This document shows positions 1 to 12,653 of a DNA stretch of 64,000 nt, piece after piece. A program made the translations under genes and the position numbers. Location: the NCBI GenBank assembly GCA_022419385.1, contig JAJUBI010000007.1:777768-841767 (forward strand), written 5' to 3'. A model generated the notes under the pieces. That model did not search any database and had not been told where the DNA came from. It was given only the letters and a program-made list of their open reading frames with translations. Origin of the DNA: Paraconiothyrium sp. Pb-2020 (Eukaryota > Ascomycota > Dothideomycetes > Pleosporales > Didymosphaeriaceae). Within the stretch, counting starts at the first letter, position 1. Every line of letters begins with the position of its first letter.

Positions 1-1811
1 AACATGTGTGAAAGTCACTTCTAGGGTTTGTTCGTTCTGATTTCTTTTCATTTGTTTCTCATAGAGTTGCGTCTCCTCCACGCACGGTTGTTATATTAGA
101 ATGTTTCTAGTTGAGATACTGATAGCTAGAAGATCAGTGCTTTGCAAAAGTTCCTCGCCTACATTTAGATAGCTCTAGCCCAATTTCCAGCGAATTCGCT
201 AATTCTTCACGTTCACTCTCACGAGCCAACGATCATCGTCAAGTAGGTAAAAGTAGTCGAAGTACACGTTTAAATCAATTGTTAATCTGTTAAACAAGGT
301 ACGCTATTGTTGTCATGTTAAATATAGAGGAACATCAAAATTAACCTAGAGCTAGAAAAGGTGGTGGAGGTACCTTTTCAAACGACTATAACGATGGTCT
401 GGGATCGACGGTCTGTTCCCTGGGCTTTAAAAGCTTTCTCTCATCACTCCAAATGTCTTCCTTACATCAGCCCGTGGCTTTGGCGTGCACCCATTGCCAC
501 ACTACCCAACAGTTGATCTTCCACTATATCGAACCATCCCCGATCAGCTACACCGCCAACCTTCTTATTCCGGTAACTCACCAATCCCATAGATTGTAGC
601 ACGGGAAAACGGTCTCTAGACCGTTATTCCTGTTGCTTGGTACCAAGTGAGGAGACAGCGGGGTTTTGGTTGCGCTTACCCTGGATCAGCACCACGTCTA
701 CTCGAACAGGCAACTTTTAGAGGCCGTCCATCACTGTGCAGGAATGGCCACGTAATAGGCTGACAGGACTGTGGAGAGATCGGCATGTGAGGGTAAGGCT
801 GCTGAGTGTGGGATGGTTGACTCATTAGTTTCCAATGACTGCAAACACTCAATGACTCGCGTCCTTACCACTGTCAAGAATCGAGATTCATTTTCTTCTG
901 TCACCACTGTTTTCTCTAGAGAGCAATAGCCTACAGGTATTCGTTTCATTGACCGCTTTCTCTTACACTCTTACCGTAAGACAGGTAACCGCGAAGCCTT
1001 TCCTTCTCTCCACTTTCTCGTCCACAACATCTGCTCCCAAACCGCATAGATCAAGGCTGGTCGCGTCGGTTCCCTTCATAGCCCAGCCTTGGGTTGTTCG
1101 CATCCCATTCCCACTGTCTTATGAACTCGAGCGACATAGCCACCAATGAAAACATCAGGTTTTGATAGTTCACGGCCTCTTGACCACTGTCCCTGCGATC
1201 TAATTTCTTCACACAACGCAATCTATCATTCGATCAATTTCTTACTATCCTGGCGATCCCGGCATGGACATGTTACACGCAGTACCATGATCCACGGGCA
1301 CCACAATCTACTTCCACTTCACCCACCATCTTCTTCATTTCGCACCTGGACCTCACACAGACTCCTATCGGGCAGAGGGATTTCTGACCGCATATCAATG
1401 TCTCTGTGGAGTGATTAAGTGCGCGGGAGATCTCCGTATGGGGTTCCACGAGGCGCAGGTGCACTCCACGGGGACAAAGAGGAGTACGACATGCCACACC
1501 GCACAGAATCGTGGTATGGGGGCTACTCTAGTTCTGCGAGCGTGCGGACAGGGCTAGATCAGCCGTGATCTCAGATCGACCGCATAGAGGGTTGTCTCGT
1601 ACTGGCGAAGTCGGGCGTGCGGGCGCTCAAGACTTGGGGTCTGGTAGGCCATGTTTCATACCGTGCCAGAAACCCACTCGAGGTAGTCTAGCTCCCAAGT
1701 GACGAGTCCTTTCTGGGTCTCTCGTAAGCAAAGACGGCCGTGTAGAGTCTCAATCAGGCCGTGTTCTTCGTTTGGTAACAAAGCGCTGGACGTAGCCAGC
1801 GATTCAAGATA
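1..1811. other. Gene-free stretch at window start
   Basis: I see no convincing gene. Open frames here are under about 90 codons, mostly lack an ATG, and do not splice into anything recognisable. The right part should contain the 3' untranslated region of the minus-strand membrane-protein gene. Confidence 0.5.
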
Positions 1812-2723
1812 TCAGACACTCATTGCCGTCACCTTCCACGGGCTATAAGTGCGCTTCTGGGTCGTAACTGCGGGGTCGGACTTGTGCAGATTATGTAACG
1901 TGGAAGCGGATGTTGAAGGCAGGAGGCGAATATCGTTATATTCGGGTGACGTGTGGGAGTTGGAACAGTTACAGGTCGGGTTCTGAATGATAAAGAGCAG
2001 CTGGTTCAGGACGTAGAACTCGAGTTTGAGTTTGATGCCGTACACGACGGTCTTGTAAGTTGTCTGGATTTCGAAGTTGTTGGTGAATTCGGTAACGAGG
2101 AGGCTAGCATCCATGGCGATGACGATGAGGTTGACGAGAATCAGGTGGCGGATCACTTTTCGCTCGCGCGGGCCCTTGAACTTTAAGATCGGGTTGAGAG
2201 CGCGATATGCCCCCCAGATGTAAAGGCCGGCAATAATCCACTCCTGAATAGAGAAGCCGGTGAGTTGAATTTTTTCGTAGATGGTGAAGATGTTGATAAG
2301 CGAGTCCGTGGGGCGTATATTGATGGCGAGGTATAATCCTGATACTGGCAAATGGAGGACGATGAAGTTGACGACAATCATGATCAGCACCCAGCGGATT
2401 TTCTTATCGTTGACCAGATGTAGTCGCGAATAAAGGACAACAGCCTGACCAGTCACCATGGCCCACCAGCCCACGACGATGAACACACACATTGGCACGT
2501 TCGGCGCCAGTTCGAAGTTGCGCAGCAGCACAGCGGTCGCATGAACGGGGATGCCAATGCATGCGATAAGCATGCTCCAGAAGTACAACCCTTTGTGGGT
2601 TTTGAACCGGTGGAAGATGGTGAACAGAATCTCGATCGAGTTGTAGACGGATATCCCGAAAAATGCAGCTATCGTCATAGCTTTTGGCAACGATACATCC
2701 GAGGGCCCCGACTCGCCCGCCAT
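1812..2723 (-). CDS. Seven-helix integral membrane protein, DUF7703 type
   Basis: A single-exon 303-residue protein starting at the ATG at 2723. About seven hydrophobic segments lie within residues 15-250, alternating with short loops. They include the stretches around SMLIACIGIPVHATAVLL, CVFIVVGWWAMVTGQAVVLY and WVLIMIVVNFIVLHLPVSGL. The loop motifs LYSRLHLV, YEKIQLTGFSIQEWIIAGLY and TTYKTVVYGIKLKLEFYVLNQL are what I remember as the signature of the fungal DUF7703 integral membrane family. The C-terminal 55 residues are polar and begin with Cys-x-Cys, probably a cytosolic tail. Function is unknown; a sensory or GPCR-like role is sometimes guessed for such proteins, but nothing in the sequence proves it. 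No intron is needed. It stands alone, with more than 1.8 kb of empty DNA on one side and 3 kb on the other. Confidence 0.8.
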   Translation of the reverse strand: MAGESGPSDVSLPKAMTIAAFFGISVYNSIEILFTIFHRFKTHKGLYFWSMLIACIGIPVHATAVLLRNFELAPNVPMCVFIVVGWWAMVTGQAVVLYSRLHLVNDKKIRWVLIMIVVNFIVLHLPVSGLYLAINIRPTDSLINIFTIYEKIQLTGFSIQEWIIAGLYIWGAYRALNPILKFKGPRERKVIRHLILVNLIVIAMDASLLVTEFTNNFEIQTTYKTVVYGIKLKLEFYVLNQLLFIIQNPTCNCSNSHTSPEYNDIRLLPSTSASTLHNLHKSDPAVTTQKRTYSPWKVTAMSV

Positions 2724-5700
2724 GATGATGTTGAGAAGCAGTGGAAACAGCTGGGGTGTTGAACGATGACAGCAGTGAAAAGCCAGGGATCCGCTGAGGA
2801 GGCAGCTTTGATTTTAATGTCACGCTCCGGTAGGCATGGATTCCAGCAAGCTCTGCTTAGCTCGGGTGGAAGTGCTCCCCCCCGTAGCGGTGTGGTTGCA
2901 TCGAAAGTAGCGGGTGATGGGCGCCAATCGGATCGCAACAGCGTCTGATAGCTACGCGGGAAGTACAGAGGCCTGGCGTTCGGAAGGCGTGTCGAACAGG
3001 ATTCTGCTGGTTGCGGCGCGGCATGGAGCCCAACGAAAGGGATGGCGGCGAGGAGACCTGGGTCAGATTACTGGAGCACAGATGGCACGGATGGGGAATG
3101 CTGTCTTGGCATTGCCTCCGTTTCCGGTGCGGGCTTGGTGCCAACCCACTAGACGCCTTGATCTGCAGGCGACAGCGAAGCCAAGAAAATCTCTCGGTAT
3201 CCAAACGTTAAATTCATCCCCAATGCGGCGGAATGATGCCGAGGCCCTCTTTTGGGCTTCAACAGGGTTGCCTGATGTGGATCGACACTCGCAGGGGCAC
3301 CATGCCCAGGTGTGGACCTATCGTGCATTAGAGTAACATCAACTTTGTGGAACTTCGTGCATCGTAGAATGCAAATCATCTTGCGCAGCGAAAGAACTGG
3401 ATAATGATGTAAGGTGATCCGACCAGATGCATGGCGCTATAAAGGCAATACTACGGCAGATCGCGCCGCGACGGAAAGGAGGGTAACGCTACGCCAGCTG
3501 GGCAGGTTTGCCGACACTCCAATCGCTGCACATGTGAATGCCTGCTTCATGGCGCTCGAACCCAATCTTGCTCCATAACCTTGCTCAAGGGGAAGCGAGA
3601 ATTTCTGTCGCCTTCAATGCATCCAATCTCGATTCATCTCAAACGCTCGTGCGAGCGTTAAGGGGTTCCGATGCTGGAAGCAGGTACTAAGAGATACGAA
3701 CAGCCATATAAGGTTCAAGGTTCTTGCGGTGGCATTCGCTAATGCCACTTATCAGCTTGTACACCAGGAAAGTTGTTCGAATACGAGGGCAAAGAGAGGG
3801 AAGAATCGAAGATCGATGGTGAACTGTCTATTCGAAAGGATGGAAATGCTGGAAGACCCGTGATGGGTGGCCCCCAGTGACTTCAGTCACCCAAAAACAC
3901 GACTCAAACAGAAAACCCAGACATGCTCTTTCTACCGACTTTACTCTGGAACACCGGAAACTCTGCCTTTCTCAATTTTGCTCCACTAAAGTAACGCAGG
4001 CTACTCAAAGTTACCTCCATCATCTGTCCATCAATGAATTACTCAAATCTCTTGAGACGCTGATTGCAAGTTCGCCGCTTCGATTCACTAGACTTTCAAG
4101 TGCCTTTGAGAATATGTGTTTCACCCTTCTCAAAGGCTTAGAGACACCAATGAATATTCGGATTTCACCGCTCCCGCATCGCCTCTCCCAAGATGGGTAC
4201 ATATAATCAATCTTGCATTCTGGAGCTTGCAGAGTAAAACAACGACGATCCAAGCGAGACAGCTTGCCTTTCGACCTTCTGGACCTTTGGGCTTCCTACG
4301 ACTTCTTCACCCGCATGACTACTGCGACAACTCCACCCGTTCAGACATATTCATTCTTAGCAATCAAACAGTCGAAGTACGCAAGAAGCCATCCCGCAGC
4401 TTTGACTGCGCCTGGACCTCCACCCGGCCTTCATCGCTAGGTCTCGCCCAAAACCTGAAAGCTATCACGAGCGGCCACCCGAGATTTGTCCAAAAGTTCA
4501 ACACCATAGCTGCCTCACCCTGTCCAACTCGAAACATCCATCAAATCCGTAGTGCTCTTCAACCTACCTGACAAAGGCAAGACCAACCGCCGACTGGAAG
4601 TGATAAGGCTAAACATTTGAGTCCCCACGGAGCGACGATGCTTGACATGATACAACATGCGCCACCACCAACTGCTACATATCGATTGCACGAGATTGTT
4701 AGCCGCGATGTAGCTCGAGTTGATCATATTCAAGAAGCTTCATTTGTATGCCCTGTTACGGCGCTGTCTTGCTTCTGTGATTTCGCAGCCGCGTCTTGTA
4801 ACAACTTGACTCTTCCCTGTTGCGTTCAATTCTAGTCCTGACGACTGTCACTTAGCAGCGCGATGTCGAATCGCTATCACGACTACTTAGAGTGACTCCC
4901 CTGCTCTACTAAGGAAGCGGGGCCCAGTCCAGAACGAGCGTTTTCAACTTCTTGATCCGAACGCCGATGCACCTGTCAACGAACCATTGCCTCTTCATCT
5001 CGCCCATTCTCAAAGAAGTACAGTCACTTCTGGTAATACAGCCACTACTTAGACTACAGCAAGCGGCTTCAGACACAAGGCCGATACCCTCGAATCTTTC
5101 CAAACCTCTCACAGACTACCGACGACCCCCCGATCCACCCAGTTCTATAAAGCTCGAAATGCCCCCAAAGAGCATTGTACATGCTTGCTCGTGTGTAGAC
5201 CGCCTTGCGCAACCATTTCTGTACATAAGACGCGTCGCATAGATTCGTCACTTTCACGTTCTTTACCTGTTAACAATAAAGGCGGATCCCTTCATTCTGC
5301 CATCTCTTGGTAAACATACCGACGTCCAAATGCCGAGGGACACTGTTATAATACTGTGAAGGTATTTAGACAATGATGTAGCTCTCGCACGTCTAGTGGT
5401 ACTGTCAGCCAGAATTTCGCGACGGATCGTCTGTTTGTCTAGGGTGCCCGAACAAGATGAGCGCGATATGCCTTCTGTAGCTATGGAAGTAGGGCATTAG
5501 TCGTCAAAGCCACGGTATAGTGGTTGAGAACGAATCTCCCCGCTGTGATGGGTTACTCCACACTCGAACGCTTCACAGCCCATACGCCACCACAAGACAC
5601 AATGTATCGTTATCAATTCTTGGTCTCATTCTCATCCTCGCTCATCCTCATTGTCACGTCTATGAACAAGCGCTATCCGAATCCAATCATGTACTATCCA

Positions 5701-5728
5701 ACCCTCAAAACGTGACACATAAGCCACT
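2724..5728. other. 3 kb gene-free stretch
   Basis: This contains the promoter of the membrane-protein gene at its left end and the 3' flank of the ArfGAP gene at its right end. Open frames of 60-150 codons occur on both strands, but they overlap each other, mostly lack an ATG in context, and resemble nothing I know. Confidence 0.45.
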
Positions 5729-7585
5729 TCACTCCCAAACATTCGAAAACAAATCGTCACCACCGCCAAAGCCACCTGCAGGCTTATTCGTAGAACTCGT
5801 CTGATGCGTCGTGGTGGTGGTAGTGCTCGTAGTGACGGGCGCAGCGCTGCTCCACCCGCCAAAGTCATCGTCTTGAGTGACAGTAGGTGCCCCCCACCCA
5901 GGACTCTTCGGCTGCGTATGCGTCGAGGTTGCTTGCGTAGTCTGCGTCTGTGCGGGAGCGGGAGAAGCCCATGCATCGGTGCTGCCCCAGGCGTCCATGT
6001 TGGAGAAGCCAGAGAAGGTGGCTGCTGGTGCAGCTGCTGGGGGAGAAGTGGGCTGTGGAGCAGCGGGCTGGGAGAGATTGAAGGCGGAGTTCAGGGGTGG
6101 AGACGCCATAGCCTGAACGGGGGGCTGGGGTGCGGGAGCCGGGGCGGAGGGCATCGAGAGATCGAGAAGGTCGTTCATGCCCGAATTTGAGGGCGCAGGT
6201 TGCGCAGGCGCAGAGGAGAATGCCGAGTAATTGCTTGAAGCGGGTTTTGGTGCTGGTGGCGACTTTGGTTTCGAGTCGAAGAAGTTACCGCCGCCGCCGA
6301 ACATGCCTGATGAGGTGGATGGGGGTGACTTGGTGCTTGTGAAGCTGTCTAGACCGGAGAATGGAGACGGCTTGGGTGCAGGTGCTGCGGCTTGGCCAAA
6401 GGATAGACTACTGAACGCATCATTCAACCCTCCGAAGCCGGACGGCTGCGATTGTGGGGATTGCTGTGATGGAGAAGCAAGACCACCGAAAGAGTCCTGA
6501 CGCGCATGTTGCTGGGGCTGAGGAGGCGCTGCGGGTTTTGCAGCATACAAGGACAAAATGGATTGCTTGAGATCCGGTCGTGAGGGTGCTGCCGCTGCGG
6601 CTGCCGGGCCTGTGCTTGAAGGCCGAGCAGGTTGTGCTGGCGCACTTCCTAGAAAATCAAGCCCTAGCAAAGAATCGCCGGCCTTGGTTTGCTTTGGAGG
6701 AGCAGGCTCTGCCTTCGGAGGAACAGATCGTGCCTGTGGAGGTCCTGTACTGGCCCGCGGAGGTGCTGGTGTCTCATCGCCAAACAGATCAATGGCGGGT
6801 TGAGGTGGGGGCGCTGCTCGGGGCGCTGTGGGCATGCGTGAAGATGTGCCACCGAGGCGTTGGGATGCGGATCGTTCGATTTGGACTTTCTCCTGGACCT
6901 TACTCAACGGCTATGAATGTTAGTCATTCGCTAGGTATGATAGGCAGGCGAGGCTCACCATATCGTCGTCTTCAGCTTCCAGTGTTGCTGGGTCTGGCAT
7001 AGGACCGTCCATGACCCATCGCTTCGACTCGTACTTTGTCCGAATGAAGTTCTCAATCTTGCTGGTTTACCATTAGATTGGATAAGGCTACGGAAGGCTG
7101 AGAACATACGCTTCGGATGGTACATGTCCAGGTGCCAATTTGGCTTCCCAGTACCTATCTCTGTCAGTGTGACCTCCTCTCGTGCCCGAATAAACTGACT
7201 TGTTCGCGCGCGCATTGCCCCACTTCAGCACGCTCTGGAGTTGTTCGTCGGTCCATGAATCGAGATCCACTGATTTGACTTTACTGATATGTGTTCCCAT
7301 ACCACGGTGAATACCGGAACATCTACTGACTGTCAATGCGCGCAAGGAGAACACGGTGGCGGAAGGCGTACCGGATGCACACGAAGATGCCTAGATTCCA
7401 GCTGGCCCATCTGGGATCTGTCCTTTGTATGAGCAACACCGAGATCCCCAATTTTGCACAATCTACGCACGCTTATTCCTCTTGCAGTCTGCGCAGCTTT
7501 TGTTTGCTTCAATCTTCACCAAGCTCTTCAGCGTCTGGCGATTCTGCTCCGCGCGATCGGCGGCGGGATTGGGCCGCCGAGACAT
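5729..7585 (-). CDS. ArfGAP-domain protein (Age2/Gts1/SMAP-like)
   Basis: Six exons, read on the minus strand: 7585-7471, 7417-7372, 7322-7200, 7154-7110, 7061-6959 and 6910-5729, giving 537 residues. All donors and acceptors are GT/AG, and the exon lengths sum to whole codons. The N-terminal 120 residues are an ArfGAP domain. Its zinc ligands are C31, C34, C52 and C55, followed by GIHRGMGTHISKV, which holds the catalytic arginine finger (about R60), then WGNARANKYWEA. The remaining 400 residues are low-complexity Pro/Ala/Ser/Gln-rich with repeated small motifs such as LFGDE, SLLGLDF, DAWGS and DDLFSNVW. Those motifs are typical of clathrin-adaptor-binding tails. Known role of the family: stimulates GTP hydrolysis on Arf at Golgi or endosomal membranes. 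It could be the Age2 or the Gts1 branch; I cannot separate them by eye. Confidence 0.9.
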
Positions 7586-8015
7586 TGTGGGCGTATCTTC
7601 GTAGGCGCGGGGTAGATCGGGGAGAAAAGCGCAGACAGTGGATAGTGCAGAGGCAAGAAAGAAGGGCTCTCGGTCTCGTGGACGACTTCTATGTTCAGAT
7701 CTACAAGTCCGAGGGGGTGCTGAGGTAGTAGCCCAAACGTTGGGCTTGGCAACGTCACTTGTCTAGATTTCTGATTGGCCAAAGCTGCCTTGTTCACCGT
7801 TCTCCTGTCTGGAATGAGCACTTGAGAGGTGTCACGGTAGGCTCATATTTGCATACGCATGGAGACGAAATGGATGGTTTGAAAGTACCATGTATTTCAA
7901 TCAATTCAATTGGTATCATCTGTAACGCCAGTCCCATGCCCGTGGTATCAAAATGGGATATGCTACACATAAACAGTGTACAAGCTACAATGCGCCGCGC
8001 CTAGTGGAGCACGTA
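7586..8015. other. Intergenic region upstream of the ArfGAP gene
   Basis: 430 bases between two minus-strand genes. It holds the ArfGAP promoter and the 3' flank of the ZNF830-like gene. No TATA box or repeat stands out. Confidence 0.45.
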
Positions 8016-8723
8016 TTAGGCTGGGCGAAACCGCCAGTCGTCCCAGTCCTCATCTTCCGACTCACTGTCGTCATCGTCAGCCTGCTGAGGAGCAGAAAGA
8101 AGTGGAATGTCTTCGTGAGCCTCAGTAGCTGTATGTTTCGCGCGAAGAGCCTCTCTCTGTTCCCGTAGCTTTTTCACCCGCTCTTCCAAACCGTCCATCT
8201 CCTCGAATTCATCTTCGAGTGCGCGGGCGGCATCCTCCTTCTCGTTCTCCATCTCCTCGTCCCTCCGAGCTCGTTGTGCGGTCTGCTCTTCCCGCGCCTG
8301 TGCGGCCAATTGCGCAGCGGTCATAGGTGCAACCTCGATGACGGCGCCGGAGTATGATACGGGGTTGCGCTGGGGTTGTTCGGCTGCAACTTGGTCCATC
8401 TCGGCCATAAATGCGTCCAGTTCCGCATCGGCGGCTGGTAATGTTGGCTCCGGGACATCAGGCTGCTGAAATATGTTTTCTACCGGTACTGCTGCGGGGC
8501 CCGCCACTACGTCTGGTGGGGTTGCTCCTGTCTCTTGTGCGGCTCCAGCGTCGAAGAATCCCGCCGGAACACCAGCTTGCTCCTCGGTCCTCGTCCGCTT
8601 CCGCTCTTCCGGCGTATCGTCTACGGCTTTGCGCTTCTTTGAGGTCGGCGCTGATTGCTTAGGCGCTTTGGCTTGCTGGCGGGCAGCTCGTTGCTGCTTG
8701 AGCATAGACCGAACGTCGGCCAT
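8016..8723 (-). CDS. ZNF830/CCDC16-like protein without the zinc finger
   Basis: A single-exon 235-residue protein starting at the ATG at 8723. The first residues, MADVRSMLKQQRAARQ, match the conserved start of ZNF830 (CCDC16) family proteins. The C-terminal half, from SYSGAVIEVAPMTAAQLAAQ through a charged coiled coil with ALEDEFEEMDGLEERVKKLR, matches the conserved helical part of the same family. The tail is acidic (DDDDSESEDEDWDDW). The middle carries a basic KKRK stretch that could act as a nuclear signal. What is missing is the single C2H2 finger that I remember following the MADVRS segment in many relatives. There is no Cys pair anywhere in the protein. The family is associated with the spliceosome in the nucleus. 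The assignment is from remembered similarity, so moderate confidence. Confidence 0.65.
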   Translation of the reverse strand: MADVRSMLKQQRAARQQAKAPKQSAPTSKKRKAVDDTPEERKRTRTEEQAGVPAGFFDAGAAQETGATPPDVVAGPAAVPVENIFQQPDVPEPTLPAADAELDAFMAEMDQVAAEQPQRNPVSYSGAVIEVAPMTAAQLAAQAREEQTAQRARRDEEMENEKEDAARALEDEFEEMDGLEERVKKLREQREALRAKHTATEAHEDIPLLSAPQQADDDDSESEDEDWDDWRFRPA

Positions 8724-9304
8724 GTTGGCGGAGAGTTGCTTGATCGAGCGGTCGAAGGCAGATGCTTAATTGGTGTGAATATGGGTTCGTCTTGCGTCAC
8801 CGGAAAAGCTTGGGTAAGCTGGCGCCAAGCGAACTCGGGCCAAAGCTCCACCTTGCGCCCGCGATTCTCCTCACCTTCCTTCATCACGCCCACACGACAC
8901 CAAGCAACAACGCTGTCCGCGCCCCCGCCGTGCTCCTTGCTCTTTACGCCTATATATATCGTCGCACGCTTCTTAGCGCGGCCTATCCTGTTGCAATCTT
9001 CCGACGCGCCCGCACAATTGCGTCGACAGCTCCCCGGTGAGCCAGCGAAGGTCCTGTCGCAAGGAAGCTGCGACCTCAGCCTGGCAATCGCGACACGTCT
9101 CGCAGTGTCTGCGCCTTTCCTGGGGGCAAGGGGAACCCGCGCGCTTGTTTTCTAGTTAGACGCCGCTCTCTGTTGTCTGTCTGCTTGCCCAACAGCCCGC
9201 AACGGAGGCTCGAGCCTTTTTGTAGAACCGTGAATTATCTGCTCTTTGCGTAACTTGACAATCAGTCGCGTTGTTCTGAGCCCACATCTGCCCGCTTTCC
9301 CACC
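8724..9304. promoter_or_regulatory. Divergent promoter region, ZNF830-like / BYE1
   Basis: 581 bases between two divergently transcribed nuclear-protein genes, so both promoters must lie here. CT-rich tracts are present, and the BYE1 start has a good context (CACCATGG at 9301-9308). No canonical TATA box is close to either start. Confidence 0.5.
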
Positions 9305-11962
9305 ATGGCTGGTAAGCACACTCCATCGCGTCTGCAAATGTCTACCTCTCGCACCACGCGTCGCGCCACCTCGAAACCCCGCCATGATGCTAATATGCTT
9401 GCGATAGACGAAGTGCGCCGCTCCGGACGCGCCAACAAGGGCCATCATACCAAGAATGCCGATGCCCTCGATGAAGTTGTAGCTGTCAAGCCAAAGTCGT
9501 CGAAACCCAAGATAGACAAGAAGCCTAAAGGCGCAAATGCCGCTTCAGCGCGCTCACAATCTGCGCCATCCGTCGAGGCTGAGGAAGAAGAGGAGGGAGG
9601 CGAGGAAATCATTCGATGTGTCTGTGGCCAGACAGAAGACAACCCCAACGACAAGCGGGAAATGATCTGCTGCGACACCTGCCAGGCATGGCAACACAAC
9701 AAGTGCTTGCACCTACCCCAGGGTGAAGAATACTGGGAGAATAGGACTTACTATTGCGAACAATGCAGACCAGAGGAACACCAAGAGCTACTCGCGCTCA
9801 TGGAAAAGGGCGAAAAACCGTGGATCAAGTGGAACAAGAAAGGCGCGAAGCCTCCCAAGTCGCGTCCGATTGATGTGAAGCCAGGCAGCAAACCGGAGAA
9901 GGCTAAAACAGCTACGCCTCAGCCTTCGCAACCAGCTGCTCCAAGCCCTGCCACGCCTGCTCCCACCGCGGTCCCAACCGAGGTGGCGACGGATGGCCAT
10001 ACCGTGAAGGCCGAATTCAAGGTAAGTCGATGCTGCTGTAGATAGGTTACCTCTTCTGACATGCTCCAGCCGACGAAGCCGCAGTCTCCGCTTGGCGAAA
10101 AGCGACGACACGAGTCCTCAGAGAAGGATGGGTCGAGCAAGAAGCGAAGGAAGCCCAGCGCTCCTAAAACCGAAAACGTTGCAGGCCCGACAGGCGTATC
10201 TGACATCAACGCTCTGCCTACCAAGCAGAAGCAGGTGACCGAAAAGTTGCGGGATACCTTAGTTCCACTCATTACCACTGCGTCGGAGTCTCGCGGATAC
10301 CAGATACCAGAAGGTCAATCTGCTCAGTCCATCGCCAGTCGCCTCGCGTTAGAAATAGACCATGCCGCTTTTCTACGCCATGGCGAACCGGCGGGACCAG
10401 ACGCGCCCTATACTGTCCAGCTGCGCAGCATAATCATCAACACGAAAAGGAATCTCGGTTTGGTGGATCAATTACTGTCGGGAGACTTGAAGGCAGACCA
10501 CATCGCTTCCATGTCGTCCGAAGAGATGGCAAGTGATGAGAAACAGAGAGAATATGCTGCTATCAGAGAGGCGAACGAGAAGCAGATGATCCTTACTGAG
10601 GAGACCGGTCCTCGGTTCCGCAAAACGCACAAAGGCGATGAGCTCGTGGAGAACGACGCTGCTACTTCTACTCATCAAGACGACTTCAGACCGCCACCGC
10701 CGCCCCAGAACGATGAAAAGCCCGTGCTAGAGTCTCCTACACATGAATCCCATGCGGCTGTGGAGCTGCCCGAAGATGTCGGTCGACGCGAATCCATCGC
10801 TGTAGACACTACCGGTGGAGCTGATGGCGTGCGACGACCTTCGACGAACTTTGACATCAACTCTGTCTTTGCTCAAGTTCGCTCGCCACAGAACGAACAG
10901 CACTCATTTCTTCAAAGGCGCCAGAGCTCTATTCAACAACCCGAGAAGAATACACAGGTCGATGCAGACGTCGACCGTCTACTCAAAGACGAAGATGGCG
11001 ACGTAGACATGTCTGCATTTGCCGATGACACCATTGTCTGGCGAGGGTCTATCGAAATGCAGCACATGGAGTCTTGCGCATCGGTCGCCCGGTTCGTCGC
11101 GGGGGGTGACTTTGGCAAAGCCATTCCATGGATGAAGCTCCTGTCATCCACGCTACCTATTGCAGGACGCATTGAGGAAGCCAGAGGCGATGAATATATC
11201 AGAGGGCTGGCAACGACTGGAAGCCATGATGTCGCCGTGCTCTCTTTGAGCCCAGTCTCATCTGAGGGACGCACAGTGATGGATACTCTGTACAAATACT
11301 TCCACGACCGTAACCGGTGGGGTGTTATACCAGTCGACAAACTTGACCATGAAGCTATGCGCGACTTGTACGTCATACCTATACCAGCAGGGCCTAGCAA
11401 CCTTCCTCAGTTCATGGATCTTCTGGAGTACTGCACTATCGAAACACCCCGGAAAGACGATATGCTAGTGCTCGCGCTTGTTGCCAAGCTTCCAGATATC
11501 CAGCCTCAATCTGTACTTTACCCACAGCACGACACTTCATTGAATCATACACCCACTCCGGCGCAACCCTCAAACGGCGCAAGTGGACCTAGCCCTTCGC
11601 CATTGACGAATCCTCACGGTCCTTCATACTCCCCCGTCGGACTGTCATTCCCGCCCAACCCATACCTCGCCCAGCCAAATAATGGCTACAGTCCGACGCC
11701 CCCGCAAGCTGCCCCTCCGCAAGCGGCACCACCACAGGCACCCGAATCAGCACCGTTCAACGCCGCCGACATTCTCGGACCTTACATGGCATCCCCGGTT
11801 GTACAAGAGCTCCTGCAGAATCCGCACACGCGCGACACGCTATACAATCTCAAGGATCTCCTAGACAAGGTGCCTGCGGCACAATACGACATAAACGTGC
11901 TGTCGCAGTGTTTGTATCAGAAAAATGCGATGGCAGCGGCAGCTAATGGGAATTTCAACTAG
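9305..11962 (+). CDS. bye1: Transcription elongation regulator BYE1 (PHD-TFIIS-SPOC)
   Basis: Two exons, 9305-10021 and 10070-11962, with a 48-nt GTAAGT...CAG intron, giving 869 residues. The domain order is diagnostic of BYE1. A PHD finger lies at about residues 104-155 (C105, C107, C123/C126, H131, C134, C151, C154, in the context EMICCDTCQAWQHNKC). A TFIIS central-like domain follows at about 290-415 (KLRDTLVPL ... AAFLRHG ... YTVQLRSIIINTKRN). A SPOC domain lies at about 560-715 (VWRGSIEMQHMES ... YFHDRNRWGVIPV). The C-terminus is Pro/Gln-rich with tandem PPQAA units near residues 780-800. Known role: binds RNA polymerase II through the TFIIS-like domain and H3K4me3 through the PHD finger, modulating elongation in the nucleus. 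It is divergent from the ZNF830-like gene and convergent with SFT1. Confidence 0.95.
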
Positions 11963-12653
11963 AGGTGCTAGCGGACGTGGAAGCGAGAGATAACCTGACT
12001 GGTTTGAACGGTTTTGACATTGGTTCTGATTTTGAAAGGTGGTGGTCTTTTTAGGACCCGCTTTCGTACGGTCTTCGGCGACAATTCTATATTTCTCGCG
12101 ATTGCGCTCAGCTATCTGCGCGGCGCATAGGAGTACGGGCCGGGCTACTACTTCCTATACCCCGAGAGGCCCGCTGGGTTTAGGTGATGGTCTGTTCTTT
12201 GCTTCTCCACACTTTCTTGACTTTGTTTTGGATCTTAGGGTGGTGGGCTCGTTGCTTTTCTCGGTACGTTCATCACGGCCCGACTCACTTATTACGGTTG
12301 GTCAAATATAGTTACTTTTCATGTTCAAAGCATGCTCTCCAAGATCGGGTATGTGCTGCAGGTGGGAGCAATATGTGCAATTGTGAATAAAAACGGGCAA
12401 CGCCTTGACGCCGTACGCTTATGTCCCTGTGCCCAAACGATAACGCCGAGTATGCGTACGCCGCAAAAGCGTAGTGATATACATCACTTCCGGAGCAGTC
12501 TTCAACCCTTCTGCCGTCGGGCCAGTTTCTTCTCCCGCCGCTGCCTCCGCGCGAGGATCCCCCTTGTACTTCAGCACACCTCAAGCATGCCCTCATCCGC
12601 ACATCTACCTCTTCTACTGCATTTGCTTCACAACCCATCTTTCCAATTTACAA
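11963..12653. other. Convergent intergenic region BYE1 / SFT1
   Basis: 691 bases holding the 3' flanks of two converging genes. Only short overlapping open frames are present, none of them recognisable. Confidence 0.45.

Noticed and set aside
11698..11750. PPQAA-coding tandem repeat in BYE1
   Set aside because: A real short repeat but an ordinary low-complexity tail, not a separate element.
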